64,000 nt of DNA from Propioniciclava flava. GTDB lineage: Bacteria; Actinomycetota; Actinomycetes; Propionibacteriales; Propionibacteriaceae. The DNA is taken from NCBI RefSeq assembly GCF_004126535.1, contig NZ_PPCV01000001.1, forward strand, positions 248,001 through 312,000, read 5' to 3'. Under the pieces are notes generated by a model. That model ran no database searches. It was not told where the DNA came from and saw only the letters and a program-made list of their open reading frames with translations. The translations under genes were made by a program, and so were the position numbers. Shown in pieces: positions 1-9,102 of the stretch. Each line of letters begins with the position of its first letter. The first letter of the stretch is position 1.

Positions 1-927
1 CCGGTGGCGCGTCTGGTGATGCGCATTGTCGAGTCGGAGCTGACCGAGTTCCTCACGAGCCAGAAGGCCACCCAACGCCCTCAGGCGCGTGCGGTGCTGG
101 AGAAGGCCGTCGCCGCGTCCCGCACGCGGGTGGCGGCCCGCACCCACAAGGAGAATCAGCGCCGCAAGACGGCTTTGGAGTCCAGCACGCTGCCCGCCAA
201 GCTGGCCGACTGTCGCAGTTCAGATCAAAGCCGCAGTGAGTTGTTCATCGTTGAGGGCGACTCGGCGATGGGCACCGCGAAGCTGGCGCGCAACTCTGAG
301 TTCCAAGCCTTGCTGCCGATCCGCGGCAAGATCTTGAACGTGCAGAAGGCCTCGGTCGCCGACATGCTGAAGAACGCCGAGTGTGCCTCGATCATTCAGG
401 TTGTTGGTGCCGGGTCGGGCAAAACCTGCGACCCGGATCAAAGCCGCTACGGCAAGATCATCTTCATGGCGGATGCCGACTCCGACGGCGCGCACATCCG
501 TACGCTTCTGGCGACGCTGTTCTTCACGTACATGCGACCGATGATCGAGGCGGGCCGGGTATACACCGCCGTGCCGCCGCTGCATCGCTTCGAACTGACC
601 AAGCCCCGCAAGGGTCAAGAGCGCTACATCTACACCTACAGCGAGAGCGAGTATCACCGAAAGCTGGCTGAGCTGACGAAGAAGGGCGTCGGGTTCAAGG
701 AACCACAACGCTACAAGGGCCTGGGTGAGATGGATGCTGACCAGCTCAAGGAGACCACGATGGATCCGCGCCACCGCCAGTTGCGCCGGATCACCGTGGA
801 GCAAGGGGAATCACTCGAACAGGCCCAGGCCACGTTTGAGAAGCTGATGGGCAACGACGTCGCTCCGCGCAAGGAGTTCATCATCGAGGGAGCTTTCGCC
901 CTGGATGCGGAGCGCATCGACGCCTAG
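1..927 (+). CDS. parE: DNA topoisomerase IV subunit B, C-terminal part (5' end outside window)
   Basis: This is the C-terminal 308 residues of a type IIA topoisomerase B subunit, which supplies ATPase-driven strand passage with ParC. The frame is open at base 1, so the gene starts before the window. The visible part carries the TOPRIM domain with EGDSA (catalytic Glu) and DADSDGAHI (metal-binding Asp residues), then the conserved QRYKGLGEMD block and the LMGNDVAPRKEFI end typical of GyrB/ParE. I call it ParE rather than GyrB because the ParC-like gene lies close by in opposite orientation; actinobacterial gyrB normally sits with gyrA at the origin. The stop is TAG at 925-927. Without the N-terminal part a second GyrB-type paralogue cannot be excluded. 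Confidence 0.9.
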   Translation, partial: PVARLVMRIVESELTEFLTSQKATQRPQARAVLEKAVAASRTRVAARTHKENQRRKTALESSTLPAKLADCRSSDQSRSELFIVEGDSAMGTAKLARNSEFQALLPIRGKILNVQKASVADMLKNAECASIIQVVGAGSGKTCDPDQSRYGKIIFMADADSDGAHIRTLLATLFFTYMRPMIEAGRVYTAVPPLHRFELTKPRKGQERYIYTYSESEYHRKLAELTKKGVGFKEPQRYKGLGEMDADQLKETTMDPRHRQLRRITVEQGESLEQAQATFEKLMGNDVAPRKEFIIEGAFALDAERIDA

Positions 928-956
928 GCCTGCATCGCGACAAGGAAGGAACCGAC

Positions 957-1475
957 ATGACAACGCCGACGGTGGGGGAGCACCCCCACGGCTTTGACGA
1001 CCTGGTAGCGGCCAACAAGCGCTACGCGATCTCGTTCCCGCACGGCTTTGACGGCATCGCCCACCAAGGCGTCTTGATCCTCACATGCATGGATTCACGA
1101 CTCGAGCCCTTGGAGATGTTCGGCCTGCGGGTTGGGGAGGCCAAGATCCTCCGGACGGCGGGCGGTCGCCTCACCCAACCGGCTTTGGCGGCCATGGTGA
1201 TGGGCGTCCACAAGCTCAAAGTGAACCGGATTCTCATCGTGCCGCACACCTTGTGCGCTGCCGCCTCCTCAACGGAAGCACAGTTGCGTGACTCGATCTC
1301 CGAACTCTCCGGCGTTGACGCGCACGGCTTCACTTTCGGAGTGGACCCCGATCAGATGGGGCGGCTTCGCGAGGACGTCGAGACGGTGCGCACCCAGCCC
1401 CTCATCGGTCCGTTCGCCGAGGTGGGCGGCTTCCTCTACAACGTCGAGACGGGTCTCGTCGACCGCATCTGCTGA
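957..1475 (+). CDS. beta-class carbonic anhydrase
   Basis: A 172-residue protein of the small beta-carbonic anhydrase family, which interconverts CO2 and bicarbonate. The zinc and catalytic dyad motif CMDSR is at residues 44-48, and PHTLC supplies the second pair of zinc ligands (His and Cys), so the Cys-His-Cys set is present. GGFLYNVETGLV near the end is also typical. The start ATG has an AAGGAAGG ribosome binding site about 8 nt upstream. It follows parE by 29 bp in the same direction and could be co-transcribed with it. It converges on parC with a 22-bp gap. Confidence 0.88.
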   Translation: MTTPTVGEHPHGFDDLVAANKRYAISFPHGFDGIAHQGVLILTCMDSRLEPLEMFGLRVGEAKILRTAGGRLTQPALAAMVMGVHKLKVNRILIVPHTLCAAASSTEAQLRDSISELSGVDAHGFTFGVDPDQMGRLREDVETVRTQPLIGPFAEVGGFLYNVETGLVDRIC

Positions 1476-1497
1476 GAGCCGCCTTCCCAGGGGGGAC

Positions 1498-3930
1498 TCA
1501 GTGCTGACGCGTCCCGACCGCAACGATGGGCTGCGGGAGAGGATCGCCCGATCCGTCGCGTCGCCCCGTCGCGGGCGGCAGGTCCACGGGGCTGCCTGAC
1601 GCCGCCGCCGCGATCGCCGGGGAGGGGCCTACCCACGCGAGGGTGAGGGTGTCTTCACCCTTGAGGAAGCGGTGGCAGCGCACTCCGCCGGTGGCGCGTC
1701 CCTTGCCTGGGTACTCGGCGAACTCGGTGACTTTCACCAGACCGGCTTCGGTTCCTGGGAGCGCGTCAGAGGAGCCCGAGACGGTGGCGACCACGGCGTC
1801 CTGCCCCGGAGAGGCGCCAAAGAACACGACCTTTGCGCCGTCGGCGAGCTTGATACCTGCCACGCCGCCCCCGGCTCGACCCTGCGGCCGAACGGCTGAG
1901 GCGGGGAAGTGCAGCAACTGCGCATCGGAGGTGACGAAGACCAACTCTTGCGTTTCGTCACCCAGTTCCACGGCGCCGACGACGTGGTCGCCAGGCTCCA
2001 GACGGATGATCTCCCACGCCTCCTTGCCGATGATCTCGGGGACCACGCGCTTGACGACCCCCTGGGCCGTGCCGAGGGCCCACCCAGACGTCGCCTCCGT
2101 GAGTGTGGTCAGGCCGACCACGTGTTCGCCCTTGTCCAGGGTGATCAACTCACTCACGCGGGCCCCGCCCTTGAGGCTGGGTGCCTCGGCGGTCACCACC
2201 ACGCTGGGCAGTTCGATGGCATGAGCGCGAAGGACGCGTCCGGCCGAGGTGAGCACGCCGTACTCCCCGCGGGCGGTCGTGCGGACGGCGGACACGATCA
2301 CATCGTGCTGAGCGCGGCGGCCTTCCACGGGTAGCGGTTCAGCGGTGTCTGCCCGGGCCAGCAGGCCCGCCGAACTCAGCATGACGACGCACGGGTCGTC
2401 GGCGATTTCCAGGGGCCCGGCAGCACTCACCGGGGCGCCGCCGCCCGCGAGCAGGACCGTGCGGCGGGGGGTGCCGTAGGTTTTGGCGACCGCATCCAAC
2501 TCCCGTGCGACCACGGCACGCAGTTGGGCATCGTCGCCGATGATGGCCGCTAGTTCGTCGATGCGACGCTGCAAGTCGTCGCGTTCGGTCTCCAGTTCCA
2601 ACCGGCTGAACTTGGTCAGGCGGCGCAGTTGGAGGTCGAGGATGTAGTTGGCTTGAGATTCTGACAGGTCAAAGACCTCGATGAGCTTGGCGCGCGCCTG
2701 GGCCACATCGTCGGAGCCACGAATGATCGCGATCACGTCGTCGATGTCGGCGATTGCGATGAGGAGCCCCAACACGAGGTGGAGGCGTTCGGATGCCTTG
2801 CGATGCTGGAAACGGGTGCGACGCAGCGTCACGGACAGGCGGTGGTTGGTGTAGACGACCAGGGCATCGCGGAGCGACAACGTCTGTGGCTGTCCGTCGA
2901 CCAGGGCCACCATGTTGATCCCGAAGCTGTCTTCGAGCTTGGTCAGCTTGTACAACTGCTCCAGCATCGCGTCGGGGTTGATGCCGTTCTTGACCTCGAT
3001 CACGAGCCTGGTCCCGTTGGCCAGGTCGGTGAGATCCTTGATGTCGGCGATCCCGGAGAGCTTCTTGTTCTGCACCAGGGTCTTGATCTGGTCCATGATT
3101 TTTTCCGGGCCCACCATGTAGGGAAGCTCAGTGACGACGATGCCTTTGCGCCGAGGTGAGGTCTGTTCGATCCGGGCGGTGGCGCGGATCTTGAACGAGC
3201 CGCGACCGCCCCGGTAGGCGTCCCCAACCCCGTCCAACCCCACGATCTTTCCGCCGGTAGGCAGGTCGGGTCCCGGAACGAAACGCATCAGATCGGCCAC
3301 ATCGGCGTCGGGCTGCTTGAGCAGATGCTTGATCGCCTGCACGCATTCGATCAGGTTGTGGGGCGGGATGTTGGTCGCCATCCCCACCGCGATGCCCGTC
3401 GAACCGTTGACGAGAAGGTGCGGAAAGGCGGCCGGGAGCACAACCGGCTCGTTCATCTTGCCGTCGTAATTGGGCCGGAAGTCGACGGTGTCTTGGTCGA
3501 GTTCGCTGGTCATCGCTGTTGCGGCGGGCGACATCCGGCACTCGGTGTAGCGCATGGCCGCGGGGCCGGCATCGAGCGAGCCGAAGTTACCGTGCCCATC
3601 GACGACGGGCAGGCGCATCGCGAAATCTTGACCGAGCCGCACCAAGGCGTCATAGATGGCCGTGTCGCCGTGGGGGTGCAGTTTGCCCATCACGTCGCCC
3701 ACGACGCGGGCGCACTTCACGTGCGGCTTGTCGGGACGAATGCCCATCTCGTCCATGGAGTAGAGGATGCGGCGCTGCACGGGCTTGAGTCCGTCGCGTG
3801 CGTCCGGGATGGCGCGTGCATAGATGACCGAGTAGGCGTACTCGAGGAAGCTGGTCTCCATCTCCTCGGTGACGTCGATGTCGGTGATCAGCTCCTGCAC
3901 GTCGTCGTCGACCGGCGGCTTTGCTACCAC
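1498..3930 (-). CDS. parC: DNA topoisomerase IV subunit A
   Basis: An 810-residue type IIA topoisomerase A subunit that cuts and religates DNA to decatenate chromosomes. The N-terminal breakage-reunion domain shows ARDGLKPVQRRIL and MGKLHPHGDTA, and the catalytic Tyr is Y128 in AAMRYTE. A long coiled coil and a C-terminal beta-pinwheel follow. I do not see the QRRGGKG GyrA box; the repeats read PQGRAGGG and GKGRATGG, which favours ParC over GyrA. The start is GTG at 3928-3930 with GGATGGGGG upstream. It faces parE with the carbonic anhydrase gene between them. Confidence 0.93.
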   Translation of the reverse strand: MVAKPPVDDDVQELITDIDVTEEMETSFLEYAYSVIYARAIPDARDGLKPVQRRILYSMDEMGIRPDKPHVKCARVVGDVMGKLHPHGDTAIYDALVRLGQDFAMRLPVVDGHGNFGSLDAGPAAMRYTECRMSPAATAMTSELDQDTVDFRPNYDGKMNEPVVLPAAFPHLLVNGSTGIAVGMATNIPPHNLIECVQAIKHLLKQPDADVADLMRFVPGPDLPTGGKIVGLDGVGDAYRGGRGSFKIRATARIEQTSPRRKGIVVTELPYMVGPEKIMDQIKTLVQNKKLSGIADIKDLTDLANGTRLVIEVKNGINPDAMLEQLYKLTKLEDSFGINMVALVDGQPQTLSLRDALVVYTNHRLSVTLRRTRFQHRKASERLHLVLGLLIAIADIDDVIAIIRGSDDVAQARAKLIEVFDLSESQANYILDLQLRRLTKFSRLELETERDDLQRRIDELAAIIGDDAQLRAVVARELDAVAKTYGTPRRTVLLAGGGAPVSAAGPLEIADDPCVVMLSSAGLLARADTAEPLPVEGRRAQHDVIVSAVRTTARGEYGVLTSAGRVLRAHAIELPSVVVTAEAPSLKGGARVSELITLDKGEHVVGLTTLTEATSGWALGTAQGVVKRVVPEIIGKEAWEIIRLEPGDHVVGAVELGDETQELVFVTSDAQLLHFPASAVRPQGRAGGGVAGIKLADGAKVVFFGASPGQDAVVATVSGSSDALPGTEAGLVKVTEFAEYPGKGRATGGVRCHRFLKGEDTLTLAWVGPSPAIAAAASGSPVDLPPATGRRDGSGDPLPQPIVAVGTRQH

Positions 3931-4010
3931 GCGTCCCCCATCCTTCTGATTGCCCCCGTCATTGTGACCGCTCGGCGCCCCTCACCCGTGTTGCCACTCC
4001 GCCAACCCGC

Positions 4011-5045
4011 TTAGTCACGGCCGAGATACTGATCCAGGACCCGCCGCAGGCCTCGCCCGTCGGGGGCGCGGAACACGGGGATGTCCCGGGGGTGCTCAGA
4101 AGCCACCGTCAAAGGCTCCATCGTGCCATGGGCCAGGAACTGCTCGGCGGGGGACAACTGCCGGATCGCGATCGCGGTGACGTGTTCGGGATGAGCGGCG
4201 GCGAACTCGCCGTAGATGGCCGGGTCATGCTGGCCGTCGTCGCCAACGAAAAGCCAGCTGATGCCCGGAAAGTCGATGGTGAGTTGCTGCAGTGCGCTGC
4301 GCTTGTGCTCGGGGCCCGACCGGAACCACCCCGTGTTGGTGGGCCCCCAGTCCGTAAGCAGCATGGCGCCGCGGGGGTAGCGGTGACGACGCATGAAGCG
4401 GGTCAGGAAGCCGTGGGTATTCCACGCCCCCGTCGAGAGGTAGAACACCGGCGATCCCGGACGCCGCGCCAGCACGTCATCGAGGAAGACCGCCATCCCG
4501 GGGACGGCGGTGCGGGCCTCCTCGCGACGGAAGAACGAATTCCAGGCCGAGATAAACAAGCGGGGGACCATCGTCGTCAAGATGGTGTCGTCGATGTCGG
4601 AAATGACCCCGAACGTTTGATCCGAGCCGACGATCTGCGCCTCGAACCCGACCGGCTCGGACGCCAACGTCTCCGCGGTGCCATCGCGCCATCCGGGCGC
4701 CAGATCATGGTCGCGGATGCGGTGATCGATGTAGCCGCCGCGGTCGCTCGTCCCGGTGACGCGGGTGCCGTCGAGGTGAATCACGTAGCGAGCGTGGACG
4801 CAGGGCATGGTGAAGAAGTTGCGCCATCCGCGACGCTTCAAGAACTCCTCGGTTGCCTTCCCGATGGGGCTGTCTTGGAACGGCGGTGACAGCACGACGC
4901 GGCCCAGGACGCGGATGAAGGTCGTGTCTCCGTAGGCGGTGTAGGGGATGACTCGTTCCCGCCACCCGAGCATCCGGAAGAATCGCTCCAGGCGCCGGTC
5001 CACAAAAAGTTCCCAGCGCGCGGCGATGAACGGCCGTGTGCTCAT
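4011..5045 (-). CDS. App1-family phosphatase (DUF2183)
   Basis: A 344-residue protein with the App1 phosphatase domain, named after yeast App1, a Mg-dependent phosphatidate phosphatase. The HAD-like nucleophile motif DIDDT is at residues 150-154. FYLSTGAWN and FVGDDGQHDP supply the later phosphate- and metal-binding motifs. The N-terminal 140 residues resemble the beta-rich domain found in bacterial members. The natural substrate is not known; lipid phosphate is a family-level guess. The start is ATG with no Shine-Dalgarno sequence, and TACGGT ends 8 nt before it, so the transcript may be leaderless. Confidence 0.82.
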   Translation of the reverse strand: MSTRPFIAARWELFVDRRLERFFRMLGWRERVIPYTAYGDTTFIRVLGRVVLSPPFQDSPIGKATEEFLKRRGWRNFFTMPCVHARYVIHLDGTRVTGTSDRGGYIDHRIRDHDLAPGWRDGTAETLASEPVGFEAQIVGSDQTFGVISDIDDTILTTMVPRLFISAWNSFFRREEARTAVPGMAVFLDDVLARRPGSPVFYLSTGAWNTHGFLTRFMRRHRYPRGAMLLTDWGPTNTGWFRSGPEHKRSALQQLTIDFPGISWLFVGDDGQHDPAIYGEFAAAHPEHVTAIAIRQLSPAEQFLAHGTMEPLTVASEHPRDIPVFRAPDGRGLRRVLDQYLGRD

Positions 5046-5053
5046 GGTGCCCT

Positions 5054-5059
5054 ACCGTA
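5054..5059 (-). promoter_or_regulatory. -10 hexamer of leaderless App1 gene
   Basis: TACGGT on the minus strand ends 8 nt before the ATG at 5045. No GGAG-type ribosome binding site lies between them. Confidence 0.5.
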
Positions 5060-5122
5060 ACGGGTTTTCGGGGTGATCCTCACATGCGTCACGCCGCACC
5101 GACCTCATGGGAAGATGGAGCA

Positions 5123-5683
5123 ATGACCAGACTTCCGATCGATCTCAGCGCTGCGATCGTCTCCGCCGGGTACTTCCCCGAGTTCGTGGCGGCGACGGTC
5201 TTGCAGGCGGTCGACGATGAGTCCGTGGTGGCCTCACTGGTGCACCATGAGGCGACGTTTAACGCCCACGAGTTGCACCGACACATCACCGTGCTGGTGT
5301 TGACGCCCACGCGCTTCATCGTCGCGCACACCGACGACGGCGATCAGCCCGGGCATCCTCAGGCGTTGACCACGGTGGAGACCCTGGGGGTCAGCAAGAT
5401 CACCTCGGTGGCTCTCACTCAGGTCGCTGCAAACCCGGAGCGGTTCGGGCGCGGGGATCACTCGATCACCGAGGCGTGGCTCGTGGTCAATTGGGGTGCG
5501 ATGCGCCGGGTGGAGATCGAGCCCGCGACGTGCGGGGATCCGCAGTGCGAAGCCGACCATGGGTTGACCGCCCAAGACGTGTCCGATGATCTCACCGTCC
5601 GGATGAGCGTGGCGGCCGATGGCGAGGAAGCGGTGAGTTCGCTCATCGCCTTCGCGTCCGCGCTGCAGCGTGCGGCCGCGTGA
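5123..5683 (+). CDS. DUF5998 family protein
   Basis: A 186-residue actinobacterial conserved protein of unknown function. It looks soluble, with no signal peptide or membrane segment. Recognisable features are the FVAATVLQAVDDE and HHEATFNAHELHRH stretches, which match my memory of the family. I chose ATG 5123 over longer in-frame starts because GGAAGA and GGAG lie just upstream and the protein then begins where family members do. It overlaps the next gene by 4 bp (GTGA), so the two are translationally coupled and probably form an operon with tdk. Confidence 0.75.
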   Translation: MTRLPIDLSAAIVSAGYFPEFVAATVLQAVDDESVVASLVHHEATFNAHELHRHITVLVLTPTRFIVAHTDDGDQPGHPQALTTVETLGVSKITSVALTQVAANPERFGRGDHSITEAWLVVNWGAMRRVEIEPATCGDPQCEADHGLTAQDVSDDLTVRMSVAADGEEAVSSLIAFASALQRAAA

Positions 5684-6822
5684 CGGCGATGGAGGCGCTT
5701 GCGCCGACCCCTGTCGTTCCGTCGTACGGCTCATCAGCACTGTCTGATGTGGTTCCCTCCTTGGCCGCCTCTCTGGGCGTCGACGGCTGGGGGAACGCGC
5801 TCGGCGTCCCGGAAGCCTCACGTTGGGTGCTGCTGCTGGTGGATGGGCTGGGGGACCTCAACCTGGCCGAAGCCGCCGCTGATGCGCCGTTCCTTAGCGG
5901 GCTCCGCAGCGCAGGGGGGCGGCTCACCGCTGGCGTACCCAGCACGACCGTCACGAGCATCACCAGCTTGGGCACAGCGCTGCCTCCCGGCCAGCACGGC
6001 ATGCTCGGGTACTCCTTCCGTAATCCAGTCGGGGGTGGCCTGCTCAATGCCCTGCTGTGGGAGAACGGCTTGTCGGCCTACGACATCCAGCCACGGTTGA
6101 CGGCCTTCGAGCGCCTGGCACGCTCCGGCGTCACGCTCACCTCGGTAAGCCCCGCACGCTTCGCCGGCACCGGACTCACCGAGGCGGCGCTTCGGGGGGC
6201 CCGCTTCCAGCCCGTTCCCGACGAGAACGACGACGCGGCACGCATCGCGTGGACCGCCGACGCTGCCGCCTCGGGTGAGAAGTCCTTGGTCTACCTCTAT
6301 GAGCGATCCCTTGATCACACCGGCCATGGCCAAGGCTGGCGCACACCAGCGTGGCGCTCGACCCTGCGCCGGATCGACGGCTTTGCGGCCCGGCTGAGGG
6401 CGGCGCTCCCCTCGGAGGCCCGCTTGCTGATCACCGGCGATCACGGGATGGTCGATGCCCCTCGTGACAGGTGGCTCATCGTCGAGGATGTTCCCGGCCT
6501 GGGATCAGACTTGACCCTGTTCGCAGGCGAGGGCCGCTTCCGCCAGTTGTATGCCGAGCCCAAGCGAGTGCCGGAGGTCAGGAAGCGCTGGGCTGCCACG
6601 CTGGGGGAGCGCGCCTGGGTCCTCACCCGCGAGGAGGCGATCGAGGCGGGATGGTTCGGGCCCATGGATCCTCGCATGGCCTCGCGCCTGGGCGATGTTG
6701 TGGTCGCGATGCGCGACGACGGCGCCGTCATGACCCGGTCTCAGCCGCGCGAATTCGGGCTGGTGGGCATGCATGGCTCCCTCACCGAGTTGGAAACCCG
6801 CGTCCCCCTGCTGGTGGCCTGA
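5680..6822 (+). CDS. alkaline-phosphatase-superfamily phosphodiesterase / nucleotide pyrophosphatase
   Basis: A 380-residue type I phosphodiesterase/nucleotide pyrophosphatase family protein. Metal and nucleophile motifs are visible: LLLVDGLGD with D55, PSTTVTSITS with the nucleophile Thr at 89 or 90, and ITGDHGMVD near residue 253. There is no signal peptide, so it is probably cytoplasmic. The substrate is unknown; family members hydrolyse nucleotide diesters or phosphonates. GTG 5680 overlaps the stop of the DUF5998 gene, and ATG 5689 is an alternative start. Its own stop overlaps the ATG of tdk. Confidence 0.82.
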   Translation: MTAMEALAPTPVVPSYGSSALSDVVPSLAASLGVDGWGNALGVPEASRWVLLLVDGLGDLNLAEAAADAPFLSGLRSAGGRLTAGVPSTTVTSITSLGTALPPGQHGMLGYSFRNPVGGGLLNALLWENGLSAYDIQPRLTAFERLARSGVTLTSVSPARFAGTGLTEAALRGARFQPVPDENDDAARIAWTADAAASGEKSLVYLYERSLDHTGHGQGWRTPAWRSTLRRIDGFAARLRAALPSEARLLITGDHGMVDAPRDRWLIVEDVPGLGSDLTLFAGEGRFRQLYAEPKRVPEVRKRWAATLGERAWVLTREEAIEAGWFGPMDPRMASRLGDVVVAMRDDGAVMTRSQPREFGLVGMHGSLTELETRVPLLVA

Positions 6823-7472
6823 TGGCGGCACTGACGTACTTCACCGGCCCGATGAACTGCGGCAAGTCCACGCTGGCGCTGCAAGTGGACTACACCGAGG
6901 CTTCGGCTGGCCGCCGGGGTCTGCTGTTCACCTGCTTCGACCGGGGCGGCCAAGCGGTGATCAGTAGCCGCATCGGCCTCAGCGCCACCGCGATCGAGGT
7001 GACTCCGACGTTCGACTTCTGGGCCCATGTCACCGAGGAACTCACCTCGGGGCATCGGGTCGACTATCTCGTGTGCGACGAAGCTCAGTTCTACACCGAG
7101 GCGCAGGTTGACGACCTGTCCAGGATCGTCGACGAACTCGACATCGACGCGAGTTGTTTCGGCATCCTCACCGACTTTCGCACCGAACTGTTTCCCGGAT
7201 CACGACGCCTGGTAGAACTGGCCGATCGGATCGAGATGCTTCAGGCACGACCACGCTGCTGGTGCGGCGCGCCGGCCACCCACAACGCTCGCATCGTCAA
7301 TGGGGTCATGGTGGTGGAGGGTGACCAGATTGCCATCGGGGACATGGATGCTGGCGCGGTCGTCCGTTACGAGGTCCTGTGCCGCCGTCATCACCGCCTG
7401 CGCATGCCGTCCAAGCTGGGCGGCGTTGACCTCACGCCCGATCCGCTGCCCTTCGACGACGCACCAGCCTGA
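6822..7472 (+). CDS. tdk: thymidine kinase
   Basis: A 216-residue type II thymidine kinase, which phosphorylates thymidine in the salvage pathway. The Walker A motif GPMNCGKST is at residues 9-17, DEAQF (Walker B) is in the middle, and FGILTDFRTELFPGS is the lasso/active-site region. The C-terminal zinc site is CWC together with CRRHH, so one ligand position is Cys and the last may be His. ATG 6822 overlaps the upstream TGA by one base, which makes it the third gene of a coupled operon. It ends 16 bp before the convergent sepH. Confidence 0.92.
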   Translation: MAALTYFTGPMNCGKSTLALQVDYTEASAGRRGLLFTCFDRGGQAVISSRIGLSATAIEVTPTFDFWAHVTEELTSGHRVDYLVCDEAQFYTEAQVDDLSRIVDELDIDASCFGILTDFRTELFPGSRRLVELADRIEMLQARPRCWCGAPATHNARIVNGVMVVEGDQIAIGDMDAGAVVRYEVLCRRHHRLRMPSKLGGVDLTPDPLPFDDAPA

Positions 7473-7488
7473 GTCAGGCTCTGAGGGG

Positions 7489-8475
7489 TTAGTGGTCCTC
7501 GGGTCGGGGGGCGCCGAACATGATCTCGTCCCAGCTCGGGACGGCTGCACGTCGGCGACGCCCCTTCTTTGGCTTGGGGGTCTCCTGCTCCTCTGGACTC
7601 CCCAGCAAGGAAAGTTGCTCGGGTTCGCCCTTCTCCTGTTCCTGCGCGAGCTCGGCCCCAGGCTCGGTTTCCGCCCCGGCCGGTGCGATATGGACGGTGG
7701 TGTCACGCGTGAGAGTCTCTTCGACCTCGACGACCACCGGCTCCTCGGCGGGTCGGCCATCCTTCGGATGGACCAAACCCGCGTAGATCTTGACGGAGTC
7801 TTCATCAAAGCTGGACAGCATGTCGTAGAGGACGTCGAGATCCCCGCGCGGCGGGGCCACGATGTCATAGACGCCGTCCACCTCCTCCAGATCCCCATCA
7901 TGGAACGCGTCTTCAGCTTCGAGGTCGTCTTCGTCTTCGTGATCGTCATCGAGGAACAGCGGCTCGTCGACCTCCTCGGGTGCCGCGGTGGGCAGGACGT
8001 GCACCTGGCCGACCGGCTCCTGGGTGATGCGGACCAAGGCGAGATCGTCCGCAGCCGGAACGTCCCCGATCAGGCGCTGGGCCTCGTCGTCGTCGGCGAC
8101 GCTGAACCGCCCCATCTGGTCATAGGCGAAGTCGGCAGTGCGGGGCCCCGCCTCACCCGGGAAGGTGACGCGGATCCGCCACCGGCGATCGCTGAGCTTC
8201 CAGGCGTCCCAGGACGCATCGTCGGCATCGATCCCGTCCGACACCAACGTGTCGGTGACGGCATTGCGTAGCGTGCGATGCGTCGTCGTCTCCCCGCGGC
8301 GCCGCACGGGATGCGTGCGTGCCAGGCCGGCGACGTGCTCTCGCTCGGCCATCACGGGATCGGAGAAGGCGGCGATGCGCTCGATGGGAACGCCGGCGGC
8401 GTCAGCGACGTCCGCGGGGGATTCACCCGCGCGGATGCGCGCCTGAATGTCGCGTGGTCTCAAGGCACTGTCCAT
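7489..8475 (-). CDS. sepH: septation protein SepH (DUF3071), short N-terminus
   Basis: A 328-residue member of the SepH family, which in Streptomyces binds FtsZ and promotes its assembly at division sites. The DUF3071 helix-turn-helix core ALRPRDIQARIRAGES starts at residue 4, and the family's C-terminal signature AAVPSWDEIMFG is intact. A strongly acidic linker (DDDHEDEDDLEAED) and a basic patch (KKGRRRR) lie between. Other actinobacterial SepH proteins, as I recall them, have about 60 more residues before the core. Here ATG 8475 has a good GGAG 8 nt upstream, and none of the three frames upstream resembles that segment. The protein appears to be natively short. Confidence 0.88.
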   Translation of the reverse strand: MDSALRPRDIQARIRAGESPADVADAAGVPIERIAAFSDPVMAEREHVAGLARTHPVRRRGETTTHRTLRNAVTDTLVSDGIDADDASWDAWKLSDRRWRIRVTFPGEAGPRTADFAYDQMGRFSVADDDEAQRLIGDVPAADDLALVRITQEPVGQVHVLPTAAPEEVDEPLFLDDDHEDEDDLEAEDAFHDGDLEEVDGVYDIVAPPRGDLDVLYDMLSSFDEDSVKIYAGLVHPKDGRPAEEPVVVEVEETLTRDTTVHIAPAGAETEPGAELAQEQEKGEPEQLSLLGSPEEQETPKPKKGRRRRAAVPSWDEIMFGAPRPEDH

Positions 8476-8730
8476 ACATCTGTCTCCGAATCGACGGGCG
8501 TGTGGGCGCTGGGGGCGTCCGCACGGACCCATGGGTGTCGTACAAGGTAACTTACCGTGCCCAGGCGCAACCCTGGTGAGCCACGACGCGCGCTCGAAGC
8601 AGGACTCCCCTGAGGAGGACTTGACGAGTGTGATATATGTGCGTCTGCGCCTCTTGCGTGCTGAAGGACCCGAGGGATCCGTCAATACGCAGGGGTGAGA
8701 ATCCCTACCGTTCGCTGCTGGAAAGGCATC

Positions 8731-9024
8731 ATGGCGACTGATTACGACGCTCCTCGCAAGAACGACGAGGAGAACGAGGACAGCATCGAGGAACTCAAGA
8801 GCCGGCGCAACGACAAGAACTCCGGCAAGGTGGACGAGGACGAGGTCGAGGCCGCTGAGTCCTTTGAGTTGCCCGGCGCGGACCTGTCGCACGAGGAACT
8901 CACCGTGCGTGTCCTCCCACGGCAGGCCGATGAGTTCACCTGTGCGAGCTGCTTCCTGGTGAAGCAGCGCTCCCAGGTGGCCAAGGAGGTCAATGGCCTC
9001 ATCTACTGCGTGGATTGCGCCTAA
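8731..9024 (+). CDS. DUF4193 zinc-ribbon protein
   Basis: A 97-residue conserved actinobacterial protein. The N-terminal half is very acidic and charged. The C-terminal half carries two CxxC knuckles, CASC and CVDC, which should bind one zinc. The function is unknown. In many actinobacteria this gene lies next to sepH and dut, as here. The start at ATG 8731 is supported by GGAAAGG 4 nt upstream; a longer GTG start at 8695 would add residues not seen in the family. Confidence 0.85.
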   Translation: MATDYDAPRKNDEENEDSIEELKSRRNDKNSGKVDEDEVEAAESFELPGADLSHEELTVRVLPRQADEFTCASCFLVKQRSQVAKEVNGLIYCVDCA

Positions 9025-9038
9025 CACCCACGCAATGC

Positions 9039-9069
9039 GGCGCCGCCCACCGCGAAGGTCGGCGGCGCC
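9039..9069. terminator. bidirectional hairpin between DUF4193 and DUF4235 genes
   Basis: GGCGCCGCC and GGCGGCGCC form a perfect 9-bp GC-rich stem around a 13-nt loop, between convergent genes. It has no T-tract, as is common in actinobacteria. Confidence 0.6.
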
Positions 9070-9102
9070 TCAGGCACCGAGGCGGTCTAGACAGCCGAGC
9101 TG

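Noticed and set aside
8546-8556. Short inverted repeat GGTAA-C-TTACC between sepH and DUF4193 genes
   Set aside because: Five-base arms are expected by chance in a 255-bp gap; no promoter could be tied to it.
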